Below are positions 17,202 through 25,140 of a stretch of 64,000 nucleotides of DNA, piece after piece. The DNA is from an uncultured Bacteroidia bacterium (GTDB taxonomy: Bacteria; Bacteroidota; Bacteroidia; Bacteroidales; UBA932). The position numbers and the translations under genes are program-made. The stretch is from assembly GCA_902785825.1 (NCBI GenBank), contig CACZZZ010000003.1, positions 62,001-126,000 of the forward strand, in the 5' to 3' direction. Within the stretch, counting starts at the first letter, position 1. Each line of letters begins with the position of its first letter. The notes under the pieces are model-generated. The model was not told the origin of the DNA. It saw only the letters and a list, made by a program, of their open reading frames with translations, and did no database searches.

Positions 17202-17228
17202 GTCATCCTGAGCGGCAGCGAAGGATCT
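17202..17228. repeat. Divergent intergenic copy of repeat family B
   Basis: GTCATCCTGAGCGGCAGCGAAGG and the bases following match the dapF repeats with a few changes. It lies between the tRNA terminator and the 3' end of the receptor gene. The rest of 17054-17236 shows no gene. Confidence 0.7.
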
Positions 17229-17236
17229 ACAAACCA

Positions 17237-19621
17237 TTAGTCCAGGTAGCTGGCATATTTTCGGGATTGATTGGCTGAGGCCTTCTTAACCCGGTCTCCT
17301 TTCCCTGTTTTAAAGTTCCATCTGACGCCGAGAACCACTACTTTCTGGTCAGTATTATACTTGGTGATATTTGAGTAATCCGCCGCGGTAGTCTCAATCT
17401 CTCTAGTGCGATAGAATAAACCATGGCAGGTCAGCGAAAGAACTAGATTCCGATTGCTGAAATATTTCTGGATAGATGCCCTGGAATACCATACGCCTTT
17501 ATAAAATTGCTGATATGACCAATACTTTCCAGTCTCACCATTTGAATTCAGAGATATAGAGATATCTTTTCCCAAGTCAAATATGGATGAGAGATAGTAT
17601 CCGGCGCCATACTTGTCCCGTTTCCCTAATAATGAGTTATAAAGGATGTTCCTCTCACCATACACATCCATGTTAATAGTCCAGAAGTCTGTGAGTCTCA
17701 GGTTTTTACCTTCGAGATATACTTGTTGGAACAATGATTTTCCGGTGTTTTCGGGAATAGTGTATTTGATCAAAGGATTAGAATTGTCCAAGTACGTGTT
17801 TTGTTCTATTCTTTTATTCCTGCTTGATAGGCTATATGTGATTCCCCATTTGTCATTGATCTGGAATATGAGAAGCATAGTGTTTAAATCATTCGGCCCC
17901 AGGTTGGCGTTTCCCTTGCTGTAGGAGTATTCGTTATGTTTAACGATGGCGGGAGACATGTACTCATAGGGCAGTTCTCCTCCCTTTCTTGAGTAACTGG
18001 CGCTTAGATACCTGCCCTTTGTTTTGTCCAAGGTGAATGAGTATCCGATTGTGGGAAAGGGACGGAAATAGCCCTTTGATGACTTTATTCCTCCGATTGA
18101 AGTGTTGAGATGATTCCATTCAACTCTTAATCCGGCATTGAATGATGATCTGCCGGAGGAATATTCATATTCGCTGTATGCGGAAAGATTAGTGATATCA
18201 AACAGTGAGTTAGTTTCAGTGGCCATGTTTGGCGACCCGATATGCTTAAAACAATTTGAAGACACAAGGTAAGAAGATCCGATCCCGTAATTAAGTGATG
18301 CTTCTTTGCTTAACTTAAGTTCACGATCCGCTTGTAGCAATAACTGCTTTGTCTTTTCTTTTGTTTGATCCTCAAAGAAACCTTCCTCTATGGTCTGGTT
18401 CTCCTGCTTACTTGTGATCTGATATGGCAGGTATGATCTGGGAGAAGAAATAATGATGTCCCCCGAAGCGGAAAATGTAGAGCCTGATTGATCTGTTGAC
18501 GAAAGATAAGACAAATAGGCTTGAAACTCGCCGTTGATTCTTTCATTATCGCCAATGTATGAGCTGCTGGTTGAGGTGTTTGTGCTATTGGTTAAATTCC
18601 TCTCCGGTGAATACCTGATATATAGGCCGATATTCTTGTCATTATTAAGGTCATATACAAGACTCAGCTCATTAGTCAATACTCTGCTTTTCTGTACAGA
18701 TCTTGAGGAACTTTCTATGAGCCTGTTTATTAGTGGATAAAACGAAACCCTGTCATAGCAATCATTATTCTTGCTTAGGGAGAAATCAGTGAAGTTGTTT
18801 ATACTCAATTTCTTGAACCTATATCCAAGGGACAGGTCACTGTTTTCGGAAACAATATCTTTCCCATATCTGGCGGAAGAGGACAGGTCTAAGCGGAAGG
18901 TGTTGAACGCATTGGCCTTTAACCATATTCTTAGCACCCCACTATCAGCTGAAGACGAGTACTTACTCCCCGCTAAAGGCACTATTTCAATCCGCGCTAT
19001 GTCATTCGCTGAGATTAGATCCAGTTCCGCTCTGTTCTTAAGTGGCCTTCCATTTAAGAATATCAATGAGCAAGATCTTCCGAATATCCTGATTCCACTT
19101 TCCTCCCGCCTTAATCCTGGAAGGAAATCCAGGACTTCCGATATCGCTTTCCCTTCAGCGATTCTCTTGTCAATGCTTGATACAACTATCCTGTTTGAAT
19201 AATATTGGACTCTATTCTCGACAATAACCGAGCTTTGAATATAGGCGGGATTGTTTTCAAGGGTAATAGTATCCGGGATACTCTTTAATAAACCGATAGA
19301 AACAGTCTTAGGGAGAAACGCTTGATGCGAGAAGGATATCGAGTAATTTCCAGGAGCCATTATCGGTAAAGAAGCAACCCCAGTTGAATCTGTAATGAAA
19401 GTGGAAGAGCCGCTGCCATCATCAGAAGAAAGTTCAACAAAAACATAGGGGATAGCCACTCCGGTTGAATCGGCGATAACAAAAGAAAACTTCTGAGCGA
19501 ATATAGAAGAGGAGATAATCAGGAAGATAAGAGTTACTAGCGAACGAGTTAATAATAATTGCCCCGCACAAGCCTCCTGCTCTCCGGCGATGTGAAGAGA
19601 TATTCCCGATAAATCATCCAT
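17237..19621 (-). CDS. TonB-type outer-membrane beta-barrel protein with carboxypeptidase-regulatory domain
   Basis: About 794 residues. A hydrophobic export signal (LVTLIFLIISSSIFAQ, after some 28 residues) precedes a carboxypeptidase-regulatory-like Ig domain (IADSTGVAIPYVFVEL), a plug-like domain (AISEVLDFLPGLRREESGI, SGVLRIWLKA) and a long beta-rich barrel in the C-terminal two thirds. It fits the Bacteroidota outer-membrane family that resembles TonB receptors (OMP_b-brl_3 type). The frame is open to 19753, but ATG 19621 is preferred because a -7-like element (TACCTTTA, minus strand 19650-19643) would start transcription between the two. The signal peptide is unusually internal. The gene is visibly AT-richer than its neighbours. 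Ligand unknown. Confidence 0.8.
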   Translation of the reverse strand: MDDLSGISLHIAGEQEACAGQLLLTRSLVTLIFLIISSSIFAQKFSFVIADSTGVAIPYVFVELSSDDGSGSSTFITDSTGVASLPIMAPGNYSISFSHQAFLPKTVSIGLLKSIPDTITLENNPAYIQSSVIVENRVQYYSNRIVVSSIDKRIAEGKAISEVLDFLPGLRREESGIRIFGRSCSLIFLNGRPLKNRAELDLISANDIARIEIVPLAGSKYSSSADSGVLRIWLKANAFNTFRLDLSSSARYGKDIVSENSDLSLGYRFKKLSINNFTDFSLSKNNDCYDRVSFYPLINRLIESSSRSVQKSRVLTNELSLVYDLNNDKNIGLYIRYSPERNLTNSTNTSTSSSYIGDNERINGEFQAYLSYLSSTDQSGSTFSASGDIIISSPRSYLPYQITSKQENQTIEEGFFEDQTKEKTKQLLLQADRELKLSKEASLNYGIGSSYLVSSNCFKHIGSPNMATETNSLFDITNLSAYSEYEYSSGRSSFNAGLRVEWNHLNTSIGGIKSSKGYFRPFPTIGYSFTLDKTKGRYLSASYSRKGGELPYEYMSPAIVKHNEYSYSKGNANLGPNDLNTMLLIFQINDKWGITYSLSSRNKRIEQNTYLDNSNPLIKYTIPENTGKSLFQQVYLEGKNLRLTDFWTINMDVYGERNILYNSLLGKRDKYGAGYYLSSIFDLGKDISISLNSNGETGKYWSYQQFYKGVWYSRASIQKYFSNRNLVLSLTCHGLFYRTREIETTAADYSNITKYNTDQKVVVLGVRWNFKTGKGDRVKKASANQSRKYASYLD

Positions 19622-19769
19622 GGTGCCGATATTGATATCTTTATAAAGGTACGATTTTTTTTTGAAATAGTTCCCCGGAAATAAGGGGGGATGTCTAACC
19701 TGTACCAAGTAGAAGTTGCTGGAAGTCGTGAGATGATGAATTTTCCAGATCAAAAGTTCTCGGCAGATG

Positions 19770-19799
19770 TTGCGTGATTGAAAAGAATTTGTACCTTTG
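19770..19799 (+). promoter_or_regulatory. Promoter of a gene-less transcript
   Basis: TTG (19770-19772), a 19-base spacer and TACCTTTG (19792-19799) form a good Bacteroidota promoter. Transcription would start near 19806 and meets a terminator within about 60 bases. Confidence 0.6.
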
Positions 19800-19805
19800 C
19801 AATAG

Positions 19806-19868
19806 ATAAGTTTCGTTACAGAGACTTCCGAATACAGGCATCCATCCCTAAGTGGATGTCTGTTTTTT
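19806..19868 (+). ncRNA. Candidate short RNA or attenuated leader
   Basis: About 63 bases between a promoter (19770-19799) and a terminator-like hairpin. The stem ACAGGCATCCA / TGGATGTCTGT (19834-19844 and 19853-19863) has one G-U pair and is followed by seven or more T. The 5' segment GTTACAGAG (19815-19823) is perfectly complementary to CTCTGTAAC at 19920-19928, downstream of the hairpin. No family recognised; it could be a stand-alone RNA or the attenuated leader of the sigma-factor operon. Confidence 0.4.
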
Positions 19869-19943
19869 TAGACCTTAACCGAGGGGAGGTGCTGAATGCA
19901 AGGCCTGATAGTTCTTTCACTCTGTAACATATAACTTATCAAA

Positions 19944-20090
19944 ATGAGAACTTATCTAACATTGGTTCTAATCTCCATTAGGGTGGAGGTTCGAAGGCTT
20001 GTCAGAGTGAGGGCATATAAACGCCGGCGCAATGGCAAGGGAGAACTCATATACTTCTTGCATTGCCCTGAAAACAGTTCGACAATTTGA
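19944..20090 (+). CDS. Possible 48-residue arginine-rich small protein
   Basis: An ATG after an A-rich stretch opens a frame beginning MRTYLTLVLISIRVEV and continuing through RRLVRVRAYKRRRNGKGE before ending 17 bases ahead of a terminator. It is highly basic in the middle. Base composition and the terminator right after the stop favour a real small gene, but there is no homology I can name and it may be fortuitous. The rest of 19622-20212 shows only the promoter and terminators listed. Confidence 0.3.
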   Translation: MRTYLTLVLISIRVEVRRLVRVRAYKRRRNGKGELIYFLHCPENSSTI

Positions 20091-20107
20091 CAGAGGAACG
20101 CACTTTG

Positions 20108-20137
20108 AGACAGTCTCGGAAGAGGCTGTCTTTTTTC
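20108..20137 (+). terminator. Rho-independent terminator ahead of the sigma-factor gene
   Basis: Stem AGACAGTCTC / GAGGCTGTCT (20108-20117 and 20122-20131, one G-U pair) with loop GGAA and a run of T. It lies 75 bases before the ECF sigma gene, so that gene needs a promoter between, or read-through. Confidence 0.75.
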
Positions 20138-20212
20138 ATTATTTTATGTTACATTTCGGATATCGATGTGTTTTACAAGTAGAAGGCTCGATAGATGATG
20201 AAATAATCAGCG

Positions 20213-20689
20213 ATGTCTCAAGACTTTTTGACCGATGCTTTCATACGGCTTCGACAGAGGCTGAGAGTGGTTTCCGGACGCGTGATCGCGGATTCGGCAG
20301 GGGCGGATGACATCCTTCAGGACAGTTTCGTACGTCTTTGGAGAGGGCGATACCCGTTGCGGTCAGAAAAAGAAGCGGAGGCGTTGTTAACGAAGACGGT
20401 AAAGAATGCGAGCCTGAATGAGAAGAGACGAAAGCGAGGAGAGCCATTGGAAAAGGATATTGCCGAGGAAAGCCCGGATGTGGAAGAGAGGGAGAGAACA
20501 TACGATGAGCTGAAGAGGAAGATTGACAGTGAGTTGACATCGACACAAAAATACATTTTGGAAGAGAAGGAGTACGGAGGAAGAACGTTGGAGGATATTG
20601 CCAAAGAACTTAAGATGGAACCAACGGCGGTGAGGATGCAACTCTCCAGAGCGAGAAAAACACTTAGAAACAGTATGACCCATGAATGA
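20213..20689 (+). CDS. ECF-type RNA polymerase sigma factor
   Basis: A 158-residue sigma-70 family protein with region 2 (GADDILQDSFVRLWRGRYP, followed by EAEALLTKTVKNASLNEKRR) and region 4 (TSTQKYILEEKEYGGRTLEDIAKEL, then PTAVRMQLSRARKTLR) and no other domains. It leads a four-gene operon and overlaps the next gene, a probable membrane anti-sigma factor, by eight bases. It probably redirects transcription in response to an envelope signal; targets are not visible. Confidence 0.9.
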   Translation: MSQDFLTDAFIRLRQRLRVVSGRVIADSAGADDILQDSFVRLWRGRYPLRSEKEAEALLTKTVKNASLNEKRRKRGEPLEKDIAEESPDVEERERTYDELKRKIDSELTSTQKYILEEKEYGGRTLEDIAKELKMEPTAVRMQLSRARKTLRNSMTHE

Positions 20690-21089
20690 CAAAGAGAAAT
20701 ACTTGGAACTGATGCGGCGTTATTTTGATGCGGAAACTTCCCATGAGGAGGAGGAAGCGTTGGCATTATATGCCGCATCGACGGAGGATCCCGCGTTCCA
20801 AGAGCTGCGGGGTGTGTTGGGCTACCTTTCCATCGGCCGTCAGAAAAAACTGAAGCGGGTCCGTTCGGTCAGGTTCTTTTCGATAGTCGCTGCCGCAAGT
20901 GTAGCGATTGTGACGGCCGTTGGCATAACCTTTTCAAATCAGGATCACAAGTCCTGCATCCGCTATACCTATGGCGATAAAGATAGTGACGAAACGTTGA
21001 TCATGGAATCCGTCGAGTCTTCCCTTGCCGATTTCTTCGCTGGAAATACTCCAGCCGAGGCCAATTTGTTTGAATTGTTCGAGCGATGA
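20682..21089 (+). CDS. Probable anti-sigma factor, single-pass membrane protein
   Basis: 135 residues: an N-terminal cytoplasmic part of about 65 residues (YLELMRRYFDAETSHEEEEA), one membrane segment near residues 68-85 (FFSIVAAASVAIVTAVGITF) and a short acidic periplasmic tail. The coupling to the ECF sigma gene and the overall plan match anti-sigma factors, although it lacks a recognisable zinc-binding HxxxCxxC motif and a FecR domain. It overlaps the next gene by four bases (ATGA). Confidence 0.65.
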   Translation: MNDKEKYLELMRRYFDAETSHEEEEALALYAASTEDPAFQELRGVLGYLSIGRQKKLKRVRSVRFFSIVAAASVAIVTAVGITFSNQDHKSCIRYTYGDKDSDETLIMESVESSLADFFAGNTPAEANLFELFER

Positions 21090-21532
21090 AAAAGATAATA
21101 ATGTGCCTGATGTCCTTGCTCCTGTTCTCGGGAGTGGCATTTGCCCAGAAGGGACTCAACTGCTATCCCGTTTTCCGGGGGAAGGTGATTCCTGAAAGGC
21201 AGATGGTCATGACGGAAGTCCGCGGTGACGGATTGGCGACTTACAAGCTTAATTACTATAGAAGCGTCCGTTTTCATGTCGATACCTTAACAGCCCGTAA
21301 AGTAGCCGCCTTGGTGGAAGCGGATGCCTTGACAGCGGATTCGGCGGAAACTGAAAAGTCCGGGGATCTGTTGACCTATGGCCTTATTCAACTCAACCCC
21401 TTTGGGGTTATGCGGCGATATCTCTGTTATCAGGCCCGCAAGACGGAGTTTCAAGGTTGGATGATTACTATTATCTACTTAGAAGGTTCCGCCACTCTCC
21501 AAGACCTTCGTTCCATGTTTGAAAAGCGCTAA
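21086..21532 (+). CDS. Secreted protein of the sigma-factor operon, unknown function
   Basis: 148 residues with a clear signal peptide (KKIIMCLMSLLLFSGVAFAQ) and a compact mature domain (GLNCYPVFRGKVIPERQMVMTE near the start, GWMITIIYLEGSATLQDLR near the end). It resembles small exported proteins that accompany sigma/anti-sigma pairs in Bacteroides (possibly the DUF6108 family; recalled, not verified). Periplasmic location and operon position suggest a role in sensing or regulating the anti-sigma factor. Function unknown. Confidence 0.55.
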   Translation: MKKIIMCLMSLLLFSGVAFAQKGLNCYPVFRGKVIPERQMVMTEVRGDGLATYKLNYYRSVRFHVDTLTARKVAALVEADALTADSAETEKSGDLLTYGLIQLNPFGVMRRYLCYQARKTEFQGWMITIIYLEGSATLQDLRSMFEKR

Positions 21533-21535
21533 ATT

Positions 21536-22150
21536 ATGAAACACCTGATCATAACCCTTATATCAAGTTGCATCGCCTTGCAGGCTATGGCACAAAAACT
21601 GGATTTTGAACGGCCGACTATCCTCATCAACAATTACTTCGATGGGGTCAAGGCGCATCTCTCCCCTGAAGGTCGCAAAGAATGGAAGCCTGAATTCAGT
21701 TTGAGGGCAAATGTCATGCTCATGGATGAGTCGATCAATTTGACGGGAGGCATAAGGACCAGTCAGAACAAGGTATTCGGGCTCGGCACCGGTTGGGGGC
21801 AGCGATTCTTCCTCTATGACCCCGAACTCCATCCTGTTGGTCAGCGCTTGACCTTTTACCTTTACCATCGGCATTACATTCCTTTGGGGCATAGGCAAAG
21901 GTTTTCGTTTTACAGCGATATCATCGGCGGTGGGATGTATGTGTACAAAATGAGCGGAAGTGAGGTCCCCACGGATTATCCGCCACAATCAGGCGATCTT
22001 CTCTGGTGGTTCCCTTGCAAACCAGGTGGCTGTTCCTGGTACTTTTCCTGGCAGCCCGGTATCGCCATCAGCATGTGGGGGAAATCAAATCTCTTTCTCG
22101 GCTTAAGCATCGGACCTTCTTTCGGTCTCCATGTGGGAATCGCATTGTAA
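21536..22150 (+). CDS. Small outer-membrane beta-barrel-like protein
   Basis: 204 residues with a signal peptide cleaved after ALQAMAQ. The mature protein is full of alternating aromatic and polar residues (RLTFYLYHRHYIPLG, RFSFYSDIIGGGMYVYK, GIAISMWGKSNLFLGLSIGP) typical of a small 8-10-strand barrel. The segment PCKPGGCSWYFSW carries a cysteine pair that may form a loop disulfide. Last gene of the sigma-factor operon, three bases after the preceding stop, and followed by a strong terminator. Confidence 0.55.
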   Translation: MKHLIITLISSCIALQAMAQKLDFERPTILINNYFDGVKAHLSPEGRKEWKPEFSLRANVMLMDESINLTGGIRTSQNKVFGLGTGWGQRFFLYDPELHPVGQRLTFYLYHRHYIPLGHRQRFSFYSDIIGGGMYVYKMSGSEVPTDYPPQSGDLLWWFPCKPGGCSWYFSWQPGIAISMWGKSNLFLGLSIGPSFGLHVGIAL

Positions 22151-22178
22151 GTTTGACTTTTCCGAATGACATAAACCA

Positions 22179-22216
22179 AAGCGGTCGGGGCCCGGGCGCC
22201 ACGACCGCTTCTTTTA
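22179..22216 (+). terminator. Terminator of the sigma-factor operon
   Basis: Stem AAGCGGTCG / CGACCGCTT (22179-22187 and 22202-22210) with a GC-rich loop that can extend the pairing, then CTTTT. Confidence 0.8.
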
Positions 22217-22327
22217 AGCTGAATAGTCTTTTATAGGTCAGTAAAAGTGAATAGTCCCTTCTTAAGGTCAAGGAGTAAACGTCTGTTTTTGCTGATTGCA
22301 AGATGAGTATTATTATGGATTTTTGAT

Positions 22328-22377
22328 TGAGTAGTTTTACTCATTTTACTCAAGAAGAGTATTTTTTACTATCTTTA
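22328..22377. promoter_or_regulatory. Palindromic operator-like sites at the TPR-LuxR gene promoter
   Basis: TGAGTA-GTTT-TACTCA (22328-22343) and TACTC-AAGAA-GAGTA (22347-22361) are two perfect inverted repeats sharing a GAGTA half-site. They lie just upstream of a -7-like element TATCTTTA (22370-22377) 17 bases before the ATG at 22394. Further half-sites occur at 22303-22309 and 22387-22392. The arrangement fits a dimeric regulator, possibly the gene's own product. Confidence 0.45.
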
Positions 22378-22393
22378 AGGCTGATAATTACTC

Positions 22394-23851
22394 ATGTTGA
22401 TGGTAAGTAGATACTCATTCGCCGCATTGGCGCTTGTTATTCTTTCCTTATGCTGTTCCTGCGGGAAACATATCGACATAAGGCCGGGCCGTCAAGTCCC
22501 TGACCTTCTCGATGAGGCGGAGAAACTGACCTCCCAATCCCGTTATGATGAAGCGGTGGGTCTCGCTTTTGAGGCCTTGAGAATATCGGAGAACGGCGAG
22601 GAGGATCGGATCAACCAGTCCAAATCTCACCTTACCTTGTCTAAACTATTCCTTCAGACAAGCCGGGACTCCCTCTCTTGGGAGCATGCGGATGCTGCGG
22701 AAGAGCTGGCTATCCGTGAGAGGAATGACTCATTGCGGGCGGCGGCGCTTCTGCTGAAAGGAAAGATTTGCTCTTACGCGACGATCTCAGCTGAATCTAA
22801 CAGAGACGACGAGGGAATCGGCTATCTGGAGGAAGCTTTGAACCTCTCGGAGGCAAATGGATGGGATGGTATTTCAATAGAGGCCTGTTACTTCCTTTGT
22901 GAGATATATGTCAACAAGAATCGCTTTAATGACATTATTGACAGGGATTTGTACAATAAGGCGGGTGAGTGGCTCTCCAGAGCCGAGTCGCTTGACGAGG
23001 GGCATCAGTCCGCCAGGGCACTTTCTACCCGCATGCGGTATCTGCGTCAAGGGGATAAGATTGACGAGGCGATAGCTTTTTGCAACCGCGTGCTGTCTGA
23101 TACCCCGGAATCGGACTATTTGAAACAATATCAGATATACGACCACCTGACCAATCTTTATCTTAAGAAAAGGGATATTTCGAAAGCTACCGAGGCTCAT
23201 CAGAACTATTCTTATTTCATGCAGATGTACATGCGCCAGAAGGGCGACGACATTCTGCAGGAACTGCAAACCGAGTATCAGACCGATCTTAAAGACCGGC
23301 AGATCAAATCCAGGACTTATTGGGCATTCCTTTTGGGTGTTTTCCTTCTGTTGGCTCTGGCCGCGATTGTCCAGTTTATCAGGCTCAACAAACAGATAAC
23401 CAGCAAAAACAAAAGCATAGAAGCTATCGCCCGAAGCCGGGAAATGCTTTTCGCCGTCATCGCGAAAGACTTGTATGATCCAGCTTTGGCTGGTATCAAG
23501 GATAGCCAGACTTTGGATTTCATCCGCAAATGGCCGACGATGAGCGAGGACGAGATCAGGGAGCGTTGCGCCAGTCTTGCGGAGGGTGATGCGCCGATGG
23601 ATCCACTAGTGGTGAATTATATCTCAGACCTTATGATTTCCCGTAAGAAGTCGTTGGGAACCAGGGGGTTGAGCTCAAGGGAACTGGAGATAATATCCTT
23701 AAGCAAAGAAGGCTTGTCCGACAAACAGATCGCGGACAAGCTCTTCCTCTCACCTCGCACGGTGAGTAATCACAAATATCGTATTTACAGCAAGCTGGAG
23801 GTCTCGGGTAATTCCGAGATGCTCGCCAAGGCCGAGGAACTCGGGTTGTGA
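22394..23851 (+). CDS. Membrane-anchored TPR protein with LuxR-type DNA-binding domain
   Basis: 485 residues. An N-terminal signal segment ends at a lipobox-like LSLCCSCGK, then about 270 residues of helical TPR-like repeats (SRYDEAVGLAFEALRIS, GIGYLEEALNLSE, ISKATEAHQNY), a membrane helix near residues 315-335 (WAFLLGVFLLLALAAIVQF), a short coiled segment and a C-terminal LuxR helix-turn-helix (SSRELEIISLSKEGLSDKQI, LSPRTVSNHKYRIYSKL). The TPRs should be periplasmic and the DNA-binding domain cytoplasmic, giving direct signal transfer across the membrane. Position after the ECF operon suggests a regulator in its own unit. Targets unknown. Confidence 0.82.
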   Translation: MLMVSRYSFAALALVILSLCCSCGKHIDIRPGRQVPDLLDEAEKLTSQSRYDEAVGLAFEALRISENGEEDRINQSKSHLTLSKLFLQTSRDSLSWEHADAAEELAIRERNDSLRAAALLLKGKICSYATISAESNRDDEGIGYLEEALNLSEANGWDGISIEACYFLCEIYVNKNRFNDIIDRDLYNKAGEWLSRAESLDEGHQSARALSTRMRYLRQGDKIDEAIAFCNRVLSDTPESDYLKQYQIYDHLTNLYLKKRDISKATEAHQNYSYFMQMYMRQKGDDILQELQTEYQTDLKDRQIKSRTYWAFLLGVFLLLALAAIVQFIRLNKQITSKNKSIEAIARSREMLFAVIAKDLYDPALAGIKDSQTLDFIRKWPTMSEDEIRERCASLAEGDAPMDPLVVNYISDLMISRKKSLGTRGLSSRELEIISLSKEGLSDKQIADKLFLSPRTVSNHKYRIYSKLEVSGNSEMLAKAEELGL

Positions 23852-23855
23852 CCCC

Positions 23856-25136
23856 TTATTTCCCGGCGATTATCCTGGCGTCCTCGGCCTTGTCAATGCC
23901 TGCTCTCTTGGCGAGGGCGTCACGTTTTTCCCTTATCTCCTCCTTGTGGCGGATAACCCAGTTCTCAGCGAAAATACACCCGCAGGCGGCTCCAAAGTAG
24001 ATGATTGTCTGCAGGATCATGATTCTCATCTGCGACCCTGCCGCTGAGATGTCCCCTCCGGCTGTGCTAAGGTTGATGTAACCCTGGACTCCGAAAGTGG
24101 ACGGGAAGATGTACGAGAAAGCTTTCCAGAAGCCCGGGAAAGCGACTGTCGGCCATGAGCATCCGGTGAGGAACAGGCAGATTGGCGACATCGCCAGGAA
24201 CAGGAGGAACACTGACTCCCTCCTTGTTATCAATGTGCTCCAGGTCATGCTGAAGAACACGCAGTCAGTGATGAAGAACAGCAGCATCGCGAGAACATCC
24301 CCGAACTGTCCCCTCTGTGGTATTCCGAATATCGCCGGTACTATAAATGCGATGTACATCCCGATTCCAAGGTAGAGGAGCCAATACGCACCTCCCCGGC
24401 CAAGGACGACACGGACCATTCCATGTCCCTCGAGTTTGTCAGGCAAGGAGGCGAAACTGTGGTTCCTTTCCCTCTGGGTCCCTACAAGCAGTGACATGCC
24501 GTAGAACATGGTCTGCTGGATGATGATCATCAGGATCGCCGAGATCAGGAAGAAGCTGTAATTGAAAGCCCTGTTGAAGGGGTTGTTGTCCTCATATCCA
24601 AGCGGTTTGATGACCTGTGAGGCCTCCTGCTCCGTCATTCCGGCGAGGGAATATCTTTCCATCTGGATTTGCCCGATCTCGTGGAGCATGACAAAGTTGG
24701 TCGCTATCATGGCGTTCTTGTAATACAGGAAACTGCTCATGTCGGCGTACAGGGAAAGCTTGGCAGTCTCGTTGCGGGCCAGCTTCTCGCCGAAATCCCT
24801 TGGGAAATACACTATCCCGTTGACTTTCCGGTCTTTCATCAGCTGTTCCGCCTCAGCCATATTCACGCATTTGGCGGCCACTTCAACTTCCCTGGTGGCA
24901 TCTATCTCCCTGATGAACCTCCGGCTGTCGGAGCAGTCGGCGTCATCGACGACCGCTATCGGAGTGTCGGACAGTATTCCGTTGAGATACACTAAGTTGT
25001 ATAGCAGCGGATATGCGAGTCCCGCCACGAAGAATATAAGCAGGACACCACCGTCCGAGAAAATCTGCTTCAGCTCATGGCAGAATATGTCCCACCAGTC
25101 CCGAAGCCAAGTCTTTATGAATCCTTCTTTTGCCAT
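23856..25136 (-). CDS. ABC-2 type transport permease (second of the pair)
   Basis: 426 residues: one N-terminal membrane helix (GVLLIFFVAGLAYPLLYNLVYL), a large periplasmic domain up to about residue 190 (IAVVDDADCSDSRRFIREID, IVYFPRDFGEKLARNE) and five or so helices after it. This is the ABC2_membrane_3 layout of YhiI/YbhR-type exporters. It is the last gene of the tolC-hlyD-permease-permease operon, four bases after the previous stop. Together the pair would form the inner-membrane channel; the ATP-binding partner is not in the operon. Confidence 0.85.
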   Translation of the reverse strand: MAKEGFIKTWLRDWWDIFCHELKQIFSDGGVLLIFFVAGLAYPLLYNLVYLNGILSDTPIAVVDDADCSDSRRFIREIDATREVEVAAKCVNMAEAEQLMKDRKVNGIVYFPRDFGEKLARNETAKLSLYADMSSFLYYKNAMIATNFVMLHEIGQIQMERYSLAGMTEQEASQVIKPLGYEDNNPFNRAFNYSFFLISAILMIIIQQTMFYGMSLLVGTQRERNHSFASLPDKLEGHGMVRVVLGRGGAYWLLYLGIGMYIAFIVPAIFGIPQRGQFGDVLAMLLFFITDCVFFSMTWSTLITRRESVFLLFLAMSPICLFLTGCSWPTVAFPGFWKAFSYIFPSTFGVQGYINLSTAGGDISAAGSQMRIMILQTIIYFGAACGCIFAENWVIRHKEEIREKRDALAKRAGIDKAEDARIIAGK

Positions 25137-25140
25137 GGTC

